NCBI GenBank assembly: GCA_905214995.1
Contig: CAJMOT010000011.1
Location: 1 to 30,657 of the forward strand
Length of the DNA: 30,657 bases
Reading direction: 5' to 3'
From: an uncultured bacterium
GTDB lineage: Bacteria > Verrucomicrobiota > Verrucomicrobiia > Opitutales > Intestinicryptomonadaceae
Shown: positions 6,509-15,977 of the stretch, piece after piece
Layout: each line of letters starts with the position of its first letter
Numbering within the stretch: the stretch's first letter is position 1
Notes under the pieces: generated by a model
Database searches by the model: none
Told to the model about the DNA's origin: nothing
Seen by the model: the letters and a program-made list of their open reading frames with translations, nothing else
Position numbers and translations under genes: made by a program

Positions 6509-7783
6509 ATGGAATTTGTCATAATCGCCGCGCTAATACTCTCAAACGGAATACTTGCGATGTCTGAAATCGCCCTCGTGTCGCTCAGGAAATCCAACCT
6601 CGCCTCCGACGCGAAAAGCGGCAGCAAGTCGGCAAAGGAGGCGCTCGCCCTCGCCGAAAGCCCCGACAGGTTTTTTTCGACCGTACAAATCGGCATAACG
6701 CTGATCGGGATTCTGACGGGCATTTACTCGGGCGAGGCAATCGCGGGCAAATTCGGGGAATGTCTCGCCTCGGCGGGAGTTCCGCAAAAGTGGGCTACTC
6801 TCGGGGCGCAGGGGACAGTTGTGCTGGCCGCCACATATCTTACGCTGATATTCGGGGAGCTCGTGCCAAAGAGGATCGGGCTTGCGGCTCCCGAAAGGGT
6901 CGCAAAGCTCGTCGCCGCCCCCATGACGCTGCTTTCAAAGGCGACGGCGCCGTTCGTGTGGATTCTCAGCAAGTCTAGCACCGCCGTTTTGAAGCTTATG
7001 GGCATAAGCCAAGTCAAAAGCAGGGTGACGGAGCGCGAAATAAAATCCCTTGTTGAAGAGGCTGAAGCGGGCGGCGAAGTCCAGCCCGTGGAGCGCAACA
7101 TCGTCGAAAGGGTCTTTTCGCTCGGCGACAGGTATGTCGAATCCATAATGACGCCGCGCAACGACATAGTGGAAATAGACGCATCGCTTTCAAACGCGCA
7201 AATAGAAGAGACCATAAGAAAACGCCCCCATACGGTATATCCCGTGACGGACGGATCTCTCGACGAAATCCTCGGAACCGTCTCGCTCGAAGACCTCTTC
7301 GGGAGGCTCTGCGAGCCCGGGTTTTCCATACGCTCGGCGCTAAAACCCGTGCACTACTTCAAAGACGACACAAAAGTCTACAACGCGCTCGAACAGATGC
7401 GCGAGCTGCGCTTGAAAAACGCGATAATATCCAACGAATTCGGAGTGACGCTCGGCATCGTCACGCTAAACGACATTATCGACGCGGTTCTCGGGGACAT
7501 GCCCGAAGCCAATGAAGAAGACGACATAGTCCGCAGGGCGGACGGCACATTTCTCGTAAACGGGCAGTGCCCTTTCCACGATTTCCTCATATTTTTTGAA
7601 ATCGACGACCAGACGCAGACCTGCAACACGGTAGGCGGCCTGATACTCGCGCTGTTAAAGCGCATACCGAAAGCGGGCGAAAGGGTCGAATGGAACGGCT
7701 TCGAGCTCGAAGTGGTGGACATGGACGGCGCGCGCATAGACAAAATAATAGCCAAGAGGCTGCCTGTCGATTTCGAGGCGTAG
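6509..7783 (+). CDS. CNNM/CBS-domain membrane protein (HlyC/CorC family)
   Basis: Inner-membrane protein of 424 residues of the CNNM family, linked to magnesium/cobalt efflux and often mislabelled as haemolysin. The N-terminal CNNM domain (1-190) shows the family features: a first helix, SEIALVSLRKSNL, FFSTVQIGITLIGILTGIYSGEAI, and the GELVPKRIGLAAPERVAKLV motif. Two CBS domains follow (about 205-325, from ESIMTPRNDIVEID to GIVTLNDIIDAV), probably binding adenine nucleotides. The C-terminal CorC_HlyC domain (345-420) has the typical DGTFLVNGQCPFHDF and ending. The start has an AGGA site 11 bases upstream. It is a single-gene unit divergent from umuDC and appears intact. Confidence 0.92.
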   Translation: MEFVIIAALILSNGILAMSEIALVSLRKSNLASDAKSGSKSAKEALALAESPDRFFSTVQIGITLIGILTGIYSGEAIAGKFGECLASAGVPQKWATLGAQGTVVLAATYLTLIFGELVPKRIGLAAPERVAKLVAAPMTLLSKATAPFVWILSKSSTAVLKLMGISQVKSRVTEREIKSLVEEAEAGGEVQPVERNIVERVFSLGDRYVESIMTPRNDIVEIDASLSNAQIEETIRKRPHTVYPVTDGSLDEILGTVSLEDLFGRLCEPGFSIRSALKPVHYFKDDTKVYNALEQMRELRLKNAIISNEFGVTLGIVTLNDIIDAVLGDMPEANEEDDIVRRADGTFLVNGQCPFHDFLIFFEIDDQTQTCNTVGGLILALLKRIPKAGERVEWNGFELEVVDMDGARIDKIIAKRLPVDFEA

Positions 7784-7838
7784 GCGCCGCTTTGCCGCGC
7801 GTCCAGCCGCGCGTTCGAATAAGAGCCAGGCGGCGGGG

Positions 7839-9470
7839 ATGAGCGTTGCGGAGCAGGCGATAGCCGATTCGCGCAGGATACTCGAGGCCGGTTTGCTGGA
7901 CATATTTTTTCCGGACGCGAGCGGCAATGTTTTGGCCGCTTCAAACGCGGATTTTTACAATGCGTTTTTGAATCTTGTCGGAGGCGGGGAGGCGTACCGA
8001 AACAGGGACGGCTCCGTCAGGCAAAATCTGTCGCCGCGCATAAGGGCGGCGGTACTGGCGGCAATGCTTAATCCCGAAAGGCGCGAAACGGTCGAAAGGC
8101 TGCTGGACAATCCGGAGGGCTACAACGCGCTGATCAACGGGCTCATGCAATCCGCGGCGAATCTCGCGGAGCTTGCAAACAAGCCCGAATACGACCTTTC
8201 CGGCGAGCTTTCGCAGGCGGTGGAGCTCTTTGTGGAAACGCGCGACAAAGGGCAGACGGTAGACGAGTTTGCCGCGCAAACCGACATGTTCAGGGACGCG
8301 CCGTCCGCCGAAACGATGTTTCTGATGAGGCTCTTTGAGGAGAACGCGAAAAGCTCCGGCGGCATTTCGGGAGTACTGAGGGAATACGCGGCGGAATGCA
8401 AGAAGATAGACACGACGACGCAGTCGCTATTCGGGGAGGAAAATCCGACGAAGCTCGAAAAGCTTGAAGAGGCTTACAGGCATTATGCGGCAGACCTTTC
8501 CAACGAGGCGGGAAATGGAAATCTCCGCTGGCGGGACACCGGGGAGCCCGCGGCGGAGGAAATATCGGAAGCGCAAAAGCAGTACGAGGAGGTTAAATCC
8601 AAGTATATGGGGACGCCGCTATGGATGAAAGCTCCGAACGGCAAGCGCACAAATTTGACGGAGGAGCAATGGGTGCGGGTCAGAACCCCCAATTTCAAAA
8701 GGTGGTTTGGGGACTGGGAAAAAGAGGCTTGGGCAAAGGCCGCCATGGATTTCCTTGAAAAGACCGCGCCCGTAAGGGAATTGTCGGGCGGGGAATTTCA
8801 GAAAGACGGCGTAAAGCTTACAGAAAAAGTACCCGCGTATTTCAAGTCTATCGGAAATGTCGCCCACAATGACGAATTGGGAGATGTCGTATTGGATTTA
8901 AAGGGCGTTGAGGATAGCATTGCGCATGGGATTGGACGGCTGAAGTCCGCCGCATTTATGGCTGTTCCCGATGTAATTGAAAAAGGATTCATATTCAATA
9001 GGGAAGAAAACTGGAAAGAGCGCGGTTGGAATACGGCCGTAATTGTCGCCCCGATAAAATTGGGCGAAGACGATTATGTTTGCGAAGTTGTAGTCAAAAA
9101 AGTTCGCGGACAGCAGAGGTTCTATTTGCACGAAGTTGAAATAAAAAAGACACTTGATGGCGTGTTCAAGTCCGTAGCGAATAACGGCAACGCTTCCCAA
9201 GTGTCTAAATTAATACTCGGCAAACATCTCGCGGAAGTCAAGGGAAATGTTTCCAAAGTCGTGGACGAGAACGGAGAGCCGGTGGCGGTTTATCACGGAA
9301 CGCCTAAGTTTGATAGATTTAGTATTTTCAAGAAGGGATCCGGCGGATATTTGGGGCCCGCAATCTATTTTACAAACCTAAAGACTTATGCGCAAAAATA
9401 TGAAAATAAATGGGGAGACGGAGGGAATTTATATGATGTATTCATATCTCTGAAACGTCCGCTTAGATGA
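7839..9470 (+). CDS. Phage-type polyvalent protein, first part (BECR-like and half of an ART domain), frameshifted
   Basis: 543 codons before a stop that cuts a domain in two. Residues 1-225 are helical, like the region that follows ParB/DdrB-like domains in phage polyvalent proteins. NLRWRDTG (228-235) is an interdomain linker. KAPNGKRTNL to KRWFGDWE (264-294) is a hallmark of these proteins. Residues 356-435 (GVEDSIAHGIGRLKSAAF to RFYLHEVE) resemble the barnase-EndoU-ColicinE5/D-RelE-like nuclease modules. From 474, VVDENGEPVAVYHGT and GGYLGPAIYFT are the His and Tyr motifs of an ADP-ribosyltransferase (ART-PolyVal type); the frame stops at 543 right after LKRPL. The rest continues one frame over in the next entry. 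The start is uncertain: the frame is open upstream, no ribosome-binding site is visible, and the usual N-terminal domain is missing. No capsid, integrase or other phage gene is nearby. Confidence 0.75.
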   Translation: MSVAEQAIADSRRILEAGLLDIFFPDASGNVLAASNADFYNAFLNLVGGGEAYRNRDGSVRQNLSPRIRAAVLAAMLNPERRETVERLLDNPEGYNALINGLMQSAANLAELANKPEYDLSGELSQAVELFVETRDKGQTVDEFAAQTDMFRDAPSAETMFLMRLFEENAKSSGGISGVLREYAAECKKIDTTTQSLFGEENPTKLEKLEEAYRHYAADLSNEAGNGNLRWRDTGEPAAEEISEAQKQYEEVKSKYMGTPLWMKAPNGKRTNLTEEQWVRVRTPNFKRWFGDWEKEAWAKAAMDFLEKTAPVRELSGGEFQKDGVKLTEKVPAYFKSIGNVAHNDELGDVVLDLKGVEDSIAHGIGRLKSAAFMAVPDVIEKGFIFNREENWKERGWNTAVIVAPIKLGEDDYVCEVVVKKVRGQQRFYLHEVEIKKTLDGVFKSVANNGNASQVSKLILGKHLAEVKGNVSKVVDENGEPVAVYHGTPKFDRFSIFKKGSGGYLGPAIYFTNLKTYAQKYENKWGDGGNLYDVFISLKRPLR

Positions 9471-9567
9471 ACAACCAAGAAAAGTAAAACAAGCGATTAT
9501 TAGTTATTACAAATCCAGACCGGACGATTATATCGCGCCGGATAATGAAGATTCGCCATTAGGAAGC

Positions 9568-12474
9568 ATGACCGGAGCGCAGTTTTTACGCGATGTTATT
9601 TTTCAAATGCGAAGGGAGGGAAAAGAAAATCCTTATCAATCGGCTTCTGACGAATTACTTAAGCACGGCATACGCGGAATAACCTACGACGGGGGGCAGG
9701 ACGGCAGGTGCTTCGTATCTTTTGAGGGAGGGGCGACAGTCAAACTTCAAGATCCGTTCACTTTTGACGGCGAAGGAAATCTTATCCCGCTTAGCGAAAG
9801 GTTTGACGAAGCTAATCCGGATATGCGCTGGAAGATAGACGACGATGAGGCTCTTGAAAGGATAAAAAGCCTGTCTTCCGCCGACATTGAGGGGATAATG
9901 GACGAAGCCGAGCGGGTTGTGTCCGACAATTTAAAAGAGTCCAAAGGGCGAAGCGCGGCAAGGCTGGAAGCCGACCGCGAAAAATACATACGCGACAATA
10001 TGTCGAAATGGGTGGAAGGCGGGGTCGAAGACTTCCGCTATTACCGCAATCCGGAGGCCTACGAAATATTCGAAAGCGGCGGGGAATACGAAATCGAAGA
10101 CGACGACGGCAATGAGCTCGACTTTTTCACAGAGCTCGAAGACGCGAAAAGATACGCGCTCGAACGCCGGTGGGAAGACCATGTCTACGACGAGCTCGAC
10201 TACAAGGAGGATTTGTACGAGGACAACCCGCAGAACGCGATGCGCAAACAGTTCGAATACGCGTTGCGCAAAATAGGGATAAAAATTACAAACAGCACGG
10301 GCGGGACTTTCTACGGGAGCGAATACGTCTATTTGGAGCTGCCGAACGGGGAGGAAAAGAAAATCCGCTTTGCCGACCATCCGCAGGTTTACTCCGCGGA
10401 CATGTCTGTGGAGGAGGATTGGCGGGCGGCGTTTAAGTTCTTTGTGGAAAGGGTGCAAAGGGAAGACTGGACGGAGGAAAACTATCCCGACAACATACGC
10501 TGGAAGATAGACGATCCGTCGCCGGAACGCGTGGAAAAGCTGAGAGCCGCAAGACCCGTGGAAATCGGTGAAAACGACTACAAGGGGCTTTATGAATTGA
10601 ACGCGAAGTCGGCGCGCGAATATGTCCTGAAGAAATTGCGCGGCAGAAAATATGTCAACGCCGACACTGGAGATGAAGTCGAAATCGGCCAAGCCGGAGC
10701 AAGAAAGATTACTTCCCACGGTAGTCGCAATAAGGACTATTTGCGTTCATTTGCGGCGATTCCGCAAATGATAGAGAATGCGGTATATCTCGGGGAAGAG
10801 CCGAATGAAAAAGGCAACGGCAAATATGACAAATACCGCTACTACGCCTGCGGCTTAAAAATTGGCGGCAGAGATTATACGGCGCGCCTTACAATCGGAG
10901 AACGCAACGGCAAATGGTACTACGACCAAGCCTTGACGGAAATGGAAAAGGGAGACCTTATCGAACAGGTGCCCACGCAGATAAGCGTGCTCTCCGCCCG
11001 AGGATCTCCCAATGGTTTTATAGACAACAGATTAATTTCGCTTCTGCAAGAAAATAATTCGGAAAATTCCACGCGCCTGAAATTCCTGCTCCGGCAGGAT
11101 CGGCGAGAAAATCCGGTAATATGGGCGAGCATAGTGCTTGCGAAGCAGATACTGCTCGGCAGGGCGATAACGAACGCAAGGCTGGACAGGGTGCTGCCGC
11201 CCGAAAGGTTCGACGGCACAAAGCGCGAATACGCCGTAAACCGCGCGCGGGAAATCGCCGAACGGTACAGGGCCGACAAGGAGAAGTTCGGGAACGATTT
11301 GAATCTCGGCGTCCAGCGGGCGGAAAACGATTTGTATTGGACGCGCGACGTTGTGGAGGAAATGTACGCGTCTTTCCGCCGCGACGGGGAGGAATACGGG
11401 ATAGCCAGGCAAAGGCTTATGGAATGGCTCAAAGAGCAGCGGCGGCGCGATTTGGAGACCGTAAAAGGGCTATCGTCGGAAGAGCTCGGCATAGACGTGC
11501 CCGCCGCCATAGAGGACGCGCTTGAAAAAGAGCCGGAACGCAGGAAGCCCGGGGAAAATGCCGCGGAAGAATCCGGCGAGGAAACGTTTGAAGCCTCCGG
11601 AGAGGGGATAGACGCGGAAATTGAAAACGCGAGGGAAAAGCCCGCGCCTTCCGCGATACGCGACATAATAGGGAAAATCCGCATGCGGGTGACAAAGGCG
11701 GCAAAGGCGCGCGGCATGGACGAAGCCGCGCGGCGCAGGGCGTACAGAAACACGCTTGCCGAAGTTCTCCGCGAATCCGCAAAACGCCTTACATACGGCA
11801 GGGAACGCGAGGCGATAATGAAAAAAATCTCGGATTTGTCCGCAAAGGGATATTCCGTAATAAAAATCAAAGACGGAGAGCGCGCCGGGCAAAAGATAGA
11901 CAATTACACTTTGCGCGCCGAACATATAGCGTTGCGGATATTCAACCGCGGAGTGAGGGACACAAAGAGGGAGCTTTCCGAAAAGTTTGAAAAAATCGTT
12001 TCGCGCAGGGGCAAAAAGCCGTCAAGGATGGAACGCGACGACAAGCGCGCTCTTGCGGGAGCCGTCCAAATGCGCGTTTACAACATAAAGCGTTATTCCG
12101 AAATGGACGCTGCGGAACTTGAAGCCGAATATTCCGCAACAGTGGACAGGCTCGAAAACGTCGAGAAAAATTTTACCGATCGGATTCGACATTATGGCGC
12201 CTTTGCAAAAGCGATAAGCAAAGAAATCCGAAAGCGTGCTGCGATAGTTCAATACGGACTCCCGCCCTTCCCCGCTTCCGATATAATCCAATATCGCCCG
12301 TTGTGCGGACAAAGCGAACGACGGAAACGGGAACAGAAATCGTCAAACCCGAAAATGAGATGCATAACATGCGAAAGCGACAAAACTCTGGCGCGCTTGA
12401 TTTCAATAAAGCTCGATTTTGGTTTATACGCATCCGCGCCGGATTCATATTGCCATGCAAGTCTTGCGGCTTAG
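9568..12474 (+). CDS. Phage-type polyvalent protein, second part (end of ART domain, LPD-like modules), degraded at 3' end
   Basis: 968 codons from an internal ATG; coding similarity in this frame begins near 9466, since LDEQPRKVKQAIISYYK upstream fits as continuation of the previous entry. Residues 1-60 complete the ART domain (LLKHGIRGITYDGG). Linkers DMRWKIDD (85-92) and NIRWKIDD (309-316) share an identical 17-base DNA segment (9826-9842, 10498-10514). Between them lies an acidic module ending GSEYVYLELPNGEEKKIRF. Residues 327-465 (VNADTGDEVEIGQAGARKI, AAIPQMIENAVYLGEEPNEK, LKIGGRDYTARL, YYDQALTEMEKG) match a common LPD/BECR-type module. A charged helical region runs from 560 to about 888. 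After RKRA (12237) the character changes to unrelated, Cys- and Pro-containing sequence, so the true 3' end seems lost. Likely a relic of a phage or conjugative element. Confidence 0.7.
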   Translation: MTGAQFLRDVIFQMRREGKENPYQSASDELLKHGIRGITYDGGQDGRCFVSFEGGATVKLQDPFTFDGEGNLIPLSERFDEANPDMRWKIDDDEALERIKSLSSADIEGIMDEAERVVSDNLKESKGRSAARLEADREKYIRDNMSKWVEGGVEDFRYYRNPEAYEIFESGGEYEIEDDDGNELDFFTELEDAKRYALERRWEDHVYDELDYKEDLYEDNPQNAMRKQFEYALRKIGIKITNSTGGTFYGSEYVYLELPNGEEKKIRFADHPQVYSADMSVEEDWRAAFKFFVERVQREDWTEENYPDNIRWKIDDPSPERVEKLRAARPVEIGENDYKGLYELNAKSAREYVLKKLRGRKYVNADTGDEVEIGQAGARKITSHGSRNKDYLRSFAAIPQMIENAVYLGEEPNEKGNGKYDKYRYYACGLKIGGRDYTARLTIGERNGKWYYDQALTEMEKGDLIEQVPTQISVLSARGSPNGFIDNRLISLLQENNSENSTRLKFLLRQDRRENPVIWASIVLAKQILLGRAITNARLDRVLPPERFDGTKREYAVNRAREIAERYRADKEKFGNDLNLGVQRAENDLYWTRDVVEEMYASFRRDGEEYGIARQRLMEWLKEQRRRDLETVKGLSSEELGIDVPAAIEDALEKEPERRKPGENAAEESGEETFEASGEGIDAEIENAREKPAPSAIRDIIGKIRMRVTKAAKARGMDEAARRRAYRNTLAEVLRESAKRLTYGREREAIMKKISDLSAKGYSVIKIKDGERAGQKIDNYTLRAEHIALRIFNRGVRDTKRELSEKFEKIVSRRGKKPSRMERDDKRALAGAVQMRVYNIKRYSEMDAAELEAEYSATVDRLENVEKNFTDRIRHYGAFAKAISKEIRKRAAIVQYGLPPFPASDIIQYRPLCGQSERRKREQKSSNPKMRCITCESDKTLARLISIKLDFGLYASAPDSYCHASLAA

Positions 12475-12679
12475 GCAAGATAATTCTTTCTCCGACATAA
12501 TGCCCAAAACCAAAAAAGCGGCATTCATCGGCAAAAAAGCCGCTACCCCGCGCCTGGGGAAGCGGCTTAAAGAAAATCGAGGCGAGAGGATTCCCCCCAT
12601 CGCATCGGATTTCGCGCTTGCCGCCGCCTTTCCGCAAGATTGCCCGCGCGAACGGCGTTTGGCGGAGCGCGGAACGCCC
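12475..12679. other. Junction between the mobile relic and the mutase gene
   Basis: No gene is visible between the end of the relic frame and the stop of the phosphohexomutase. It holds the terminator at 12533-12568. A plus-strand frame covering 12303-12500 (NKARFWFIRIRAGFILP and similar) overlaps the doubtful end of the relic and could be another scrap of the element. I do not recognise it, and I found no attachment-site duplication by eye. Confidence 0.4.
12533..12568 (-). terminator. Rho-independent terminator of the phosphohexomutase gene
   Basis: On the minus strand AAGCCGCT-TCCCC pairs with GGGGT-AGCGGCTT around a six-base loop and runs into six T's (12538-12533). It lies 112 bases after the stop codon at 12680. 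Confidence 0.75.
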
Positions 12680-14605
12680 TCAGAAGCGCGCCTCGAGGTC
12701 GTCGAGAATCCTGTCGAGTTCATCCTTTGCGCGCTTCTTGGCCTCGGCGAGCCCCGCGAGGTCCTCCGCCTTTTCGTGCGCGAAAGCGTAGAACTTTATC
12801 TTGGGCTCCGTGCCGCTTCCGCGGACGGCGAAGCTGTACCCGTTTTCGAGCGTATAAAAATAGAATTTTTCGCTCGGGATGCGGATTCCGTCGGCGTCGA
12901 AAATTTCGTCTTTGGCAAAGTTAACGGCTTTGGCGACCCTCACGCCGCCGACGCTCTCGAGCGGGCACTCGCCGAGTTTCGCGAGAAAATCCTGAATCTG
13001 CTTTGCGCCCGCCGCGCCCTCGCGGTACACGCTGCGGAGGCTTTCGAGATAGTAGCCGCATTTGAGGTATATGGAGTCGAGGTATTCGTCCACCGTCATG
13101 CCTTTGGATTTCAGATAGCCGAGCATTTCGCAGAACATTATGACGGCGGAGTTGGCGTCCTTGTCGCGCACGAGGTCCGTGCCGAGATAACCGTAGCTCT
13201 CCTCGCCGCCGAATACGAAGAACGTCGAATGCTCCTGCGAAAGCTTGGCGCGCTCGAGATATGAATATTCGTCGGCGGACTTCCCGATGGCGTCTTCAAG
13301 CCGCCTGCGGTAGAGCTCGAGCCTGCCGCCTATCCACTTGAAGCCCGTGAGGGTGTTGACGCACTTGACGCCGTACGACTGCGCTATTTTGTCCTGCAAT
13401 GGGGTGGTGACGAACGTCTTTATGATGGCGCACTTGGTGGGGTCCGAAATTATCCCCTTTTCAATCATGCGCGATATGCGGTAGTCGGCCAAAAGCGAGC
13501 CTATCATGTTGCCAGTCAGCAGGCGGATTTCGCCGGAGCGCGCGCGGATCGCCACCCCCATGCGGTCGGCGTCGGGGTCGGTTGCCATGAGACATTCGGC
13601 GCCGGTCTCGCGCATTTTCCGTATGCCCATCGAAAGCGTTTCGGCATACTCGGGATTCGGCTGCCTGACCGTCGGGAAGCGCGAATCCGCCTTCATCTGG
13701 GGCTCGACAAAATGCGGTTCGAGCCCGAAGTGGCGCATGACCCTCGGGCACATCGCCGCCCCCGTCCCGTGCACGGACGTATAGACGACTTTCGGCTTGT
13801 TTGCCGCCAAAACCTCCGGATCTATCACGCAGTTTTCTATGGACCTTACATAGTCCTCCTCCGCCTCCGCGGGAACCGTTTTAACGCCCGACAAGTCGAT
13901 TTCGAGAAACTTGCCGACGTCGCTCCACGCCACTTTTTCGACCTCGCCGACTATGCCCTCCGCGTGGGGGCTTATAGCCTGCGCGCCGTCGGAGAAATAG
14001 ACCTTATAGCCGTTGTCGTGGGGCGGATTGTGGGACGCCGTTATGACAATCCCCGCCGTGGTTTTCAGGCGGCGGACGGTGAAAGACAGCTGGGGTGTGG
14101 AGCGGGGAGAATCGAATATGTACGCCTCGCCGCCCATGCGCGCCCAAACGGAGGCCGCGAGCTCCCCAAACCTCTTTGAGAAGTGGCGGACATCGTAGGC
14201 AACGGCGAGCTTCGGAACTCCGCCGGCGGCGCCGAGGTGCGACTTGCAATAGTTGAAAAGCCCCATCGTGGCGCGGACGACGTTGAAGTCGTTCATATTG
14301 TTCGCCCCGACTGCGGCGTGCTCGGGCGTGCCCTGCTCCGACTGCCTTCCCAGCTCCGCCATAGCGGGGGATTTTCCTATCGTGCGCCCCCTCATTCCGC
14401 CGGTGCCGAAAGCCAGGAATCTGAAAAACCTGTCGTCTATCTCCTCGTACCTTCCCTCCTCAAAGAGCTCCACGAGGGCGTCAACCGCCCACTCGGGCAG
14501 GAAATTTTCGGCCAGCCACGCGGAAATGTTGGCGGCGGAGCTCTCCATTATTTTGCCGGAAGCCTCCGACATGAGCTTTTTGAGATGGCTTATTTTGTCT
14601 GACAT
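12680..14605 (-). CDS. Phosphoglucomutase/phosphomannomutase
   Basis: Cytoplasmic alpha-D-phosphohexomutase, 641 residues, moving phosphate between C1 and C6 of glucose or mannose and feeding glycogen and cell-wall sugar synthesis. All four active-site motifs are present: TASHNPPHDNGYKVY with phosphoserine Ser191, the metal loop DPDADR (343-348), the sugar loop FGGEESYGYL (465-474) and the phosphate loop RGSGTEPK (595-602). GTGGMRGR near residue 68 is typical of the long PgcA/PGM2-like branch. At 641 residues it is slightly longer than most relatives; nothing looks damaged. The start has an AAGGA site eight bases upstream. It forms its own unit between the terminator at 14629-14658 and its own at 12533-12568. 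Glucose versus mannose preference cannot be read from the sequence. Confidence 0.92.
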   Translation of the reverse strand: MSDKISHLKKLMSEASGKIMESSAANISAWLAENFLPEWAVDALVELFEEGRYEEIDDRFFRFLAFGTGGMRGRTIGKSPAMAELGRQSEQGTPEHAAVGANNMNDFNVVRATMGLFNYCKSHLGAAGGVPKLAVAYDVRHFSKRFGELAASVWARMGGEAYIFDSPRSTPQLSFTVRRLKTTAGIVITASHNPPHDNGYKVYFSDGAQAISPHAEGIVGEVEKVAWSDVGKFLEIDLSGVKTVPAEAEEDYVRSIENCVIDPEVLAANKPKVVYTSVHGTGAAMCPRVMRHFGLEPHFVEPQMKADSRFPTVRQPNPEYAETLSMGIRKMRETGAECLMATDPDADRMGVAIRARSGEIRLLTGNMIGSLLADYRISRMIEKGIISDPTKCAIIKTFVTTPLQDKIAQSYGVKCVNTLTGFKWIGGRLELYRRRLEDAIGKSADEYSYLERAKLSQEHSTFFVFGGEESYGYLGTDLVRDKDANSAVIMFCEMLGYLKSKGMTVDEYLDSIYLKCGYYLESLRSVYREGAAGAKQIQDFLAKLGECPLESVGGVRVAKAVNFAKDEIFDADGIRIPSEKFYFYTLENGYSFAVRGSGTEPKIKFYAFAHEKAEDLAGLAEAKKRAKDELDRILDDLEARF

Positions 14606-14628
14606 AAATTTTCCTTCGCTTATTTGTT

Positions 14629-14658
14629 AAAAAGGCGGCCGATGCAAAACCGGCCGCC
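14629..14658 (-). terminator. Rho-independent terminator of the phosphatase-rpiB-glyA unit
   Basis: On the minus strand GGCGGCCG (14658-14651) pairs with CGGCCGCC (14641-14634) around a nine-base loop and runs into five T's. It lies 44 bases after the glyA stop and separates glyA from the mutase. Confidence 0.8.
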
Positions 14659-14701
14659 GGACACAATCCGCTCCGGCGCCATGCCGGCCCCGGCGCGCGG
14701 G

Positions 14702-15964
14702 TCAATACGGGAGCGGATGGGACTTGCAGAGCCCGACCGCGATTTCCCTCGCCTTTGCGATGCGCGCCTCGTCATCGGGGGCTCCCAAAACCAGATCTAT
14801 GGCTTCGGCGATCTTCTCCATGTCGGCTTCGTCCATGCCGCGGCTCGTCACGGCGGGGGTTCCGAGGCGTATGCCGCTTGCCTTGAAAGGCGAGCGCGTC
14901 TCTCCGGGAACCGTATTCTTGTTGGTCGTAATATTTGCCTTGTCGAGGGCGTTCTGGGCGTCCTTTCCGGTGAGATCCGGATGGCTCTTGCGCAGGTCGA
15001 TAAGCATCAAATGGTTGTCCGTGCCGCCCGAGACTAACCCGTAGCCGCGCTTTTTGAGCGCTTCCGCGAGAGCCGCCGCATTCCTGACGATCTGCGCCTG
15101 GTACTCTTTGAAAGAGTCTTTAAGCGCCTCGCCAAAACATACGGCCTTGCCCGCTATGACGTGCATGAGCGGCCCGCCCTGCACTCCCGGGAATATCGCC
15201 GAATCCACGGCCTTGGCGAGCGCCTCGTCGTTCGTCATGATGAGCCCCCCGCGCGGGCCGCGCAGGGTCTTGTGGGTGGTTGTGGTGACGAAGTCGCAGT
15301 GCGGCACGGGAGACGGGTGCAGGCCCGCGGCGACGAGCCCCGCTATGTGGGCGATGTCGGCCATCAGCAACGCGCCGCTCTTCTTGGCGATTTTGCCCAT
15401 TCTCTCAAAGTCGATTTTGCGCGGATATGCGGAAGCCCCGACCGTTATGAGCTTGGGACTCTCGGCGAGGGCGGCCTCTTCGAGCTTGTCGTAGTCGATG
15501 AAGCCGGTTTCGACGTCCACGCCGTAGTTTACGACGTTGAAAAGCATTCCGGAAAGGTTCTTGGGATGGCCGTGCGTGAGGTGCCCGCCGTGCTCGAGGC
15601 TCATCGTGAGAATCTTGTCGCCGGGCTTGAGGACGGCGGCGTAGACGGCGGTGTTGGCCTGAGAGCCCGAATGCGGCTGTACGTTGGCGAACTTTACGCC
15701 GAAAAGCTCCTTGGCGCGCTCTATCGCGAGCCGCTCCACGACGTCCACAAACTCGCAGCCGCCGTAATACCTCTTGCCCGGATAGCCCTCGGCGTACTTG
15801 TTGGTGAGCGTGGAGCCCATCGCTTCCATGACCGCCGGAATCACGAAATTTTCCGACGCTATGAGTTCGATATGAGTTTGCTGACGTTCGGTTTCGTCGC
15901 GTATGGCGTCGAATACCGCCCTGTCGATTTCCTTTAAGGAGCCTGCTTGAATCGCCTTGTTCAT
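14702..15964 (-). CDS. glyA: Serine hydroxymethyltransferase
   Basis: PLP enzyme converting serine and tetrahydrofolate to glycine and 5,10-methylene-THF, the main one-carbon source. 420 residues from the ATG at 15964 (MNKAIQAGSL), chosen over an in-frame ATG 15 codons upstream because an AGGA site lies just before it and the length then fits the family. Motifs: ELIASENF (33-40), NKYAEGYPGKRYYGG (55-69), HSGSQAN (98-104), SLEHGGHLTHG, and TTTTHKTLRGPRGG with the PLP lysine Lys232. It ends in the third place of the phosphatase-rpiB-glyA row, an order related to the ywlE-rpiB-glyA region of Bacillus. A perfect TTGACA in the spacer before it may give extra transcription. Confidence 0.97.
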   Translation of the reverse strand: MNKAIQAGSLKEIDRAVFDAIRDETERQQTHIELIASENFVIPAVMEAMGSTLTNKYAEGYPGKRYYGGCEFVDVVERLAIERAKELFGVKFANVQPHSGSQANTAVYAAVLKPGDKILTMSLEHGGHLTHGHPKNLSGMLFNVVNYGVDVETGFIDYDKLEEAALAESPKLITVGASAYPRKIDFERMGKIAKKSGALLMADIAHIAGLVAAGLHPSPVPHCDFVTTTTHKTLRGPRGGLIMTNDEALAKAVDSAIFPGVQGGPLMHVIAGKAVCFGEALKDSFKEYQAQIVRNAAALAEALKKRGYGLVSGGTDNHLMLIDLRKSHPDLTGKDAQNALDKANITTNKNTVPGETRSPFKASGIRLGTPAVTSRGMDEADMEKIAEAIDLVLGAPDDEARIAKAREIAVGLCKSHPLPY

Positions 15965-15977
15965 AATAAAAAGTCCT

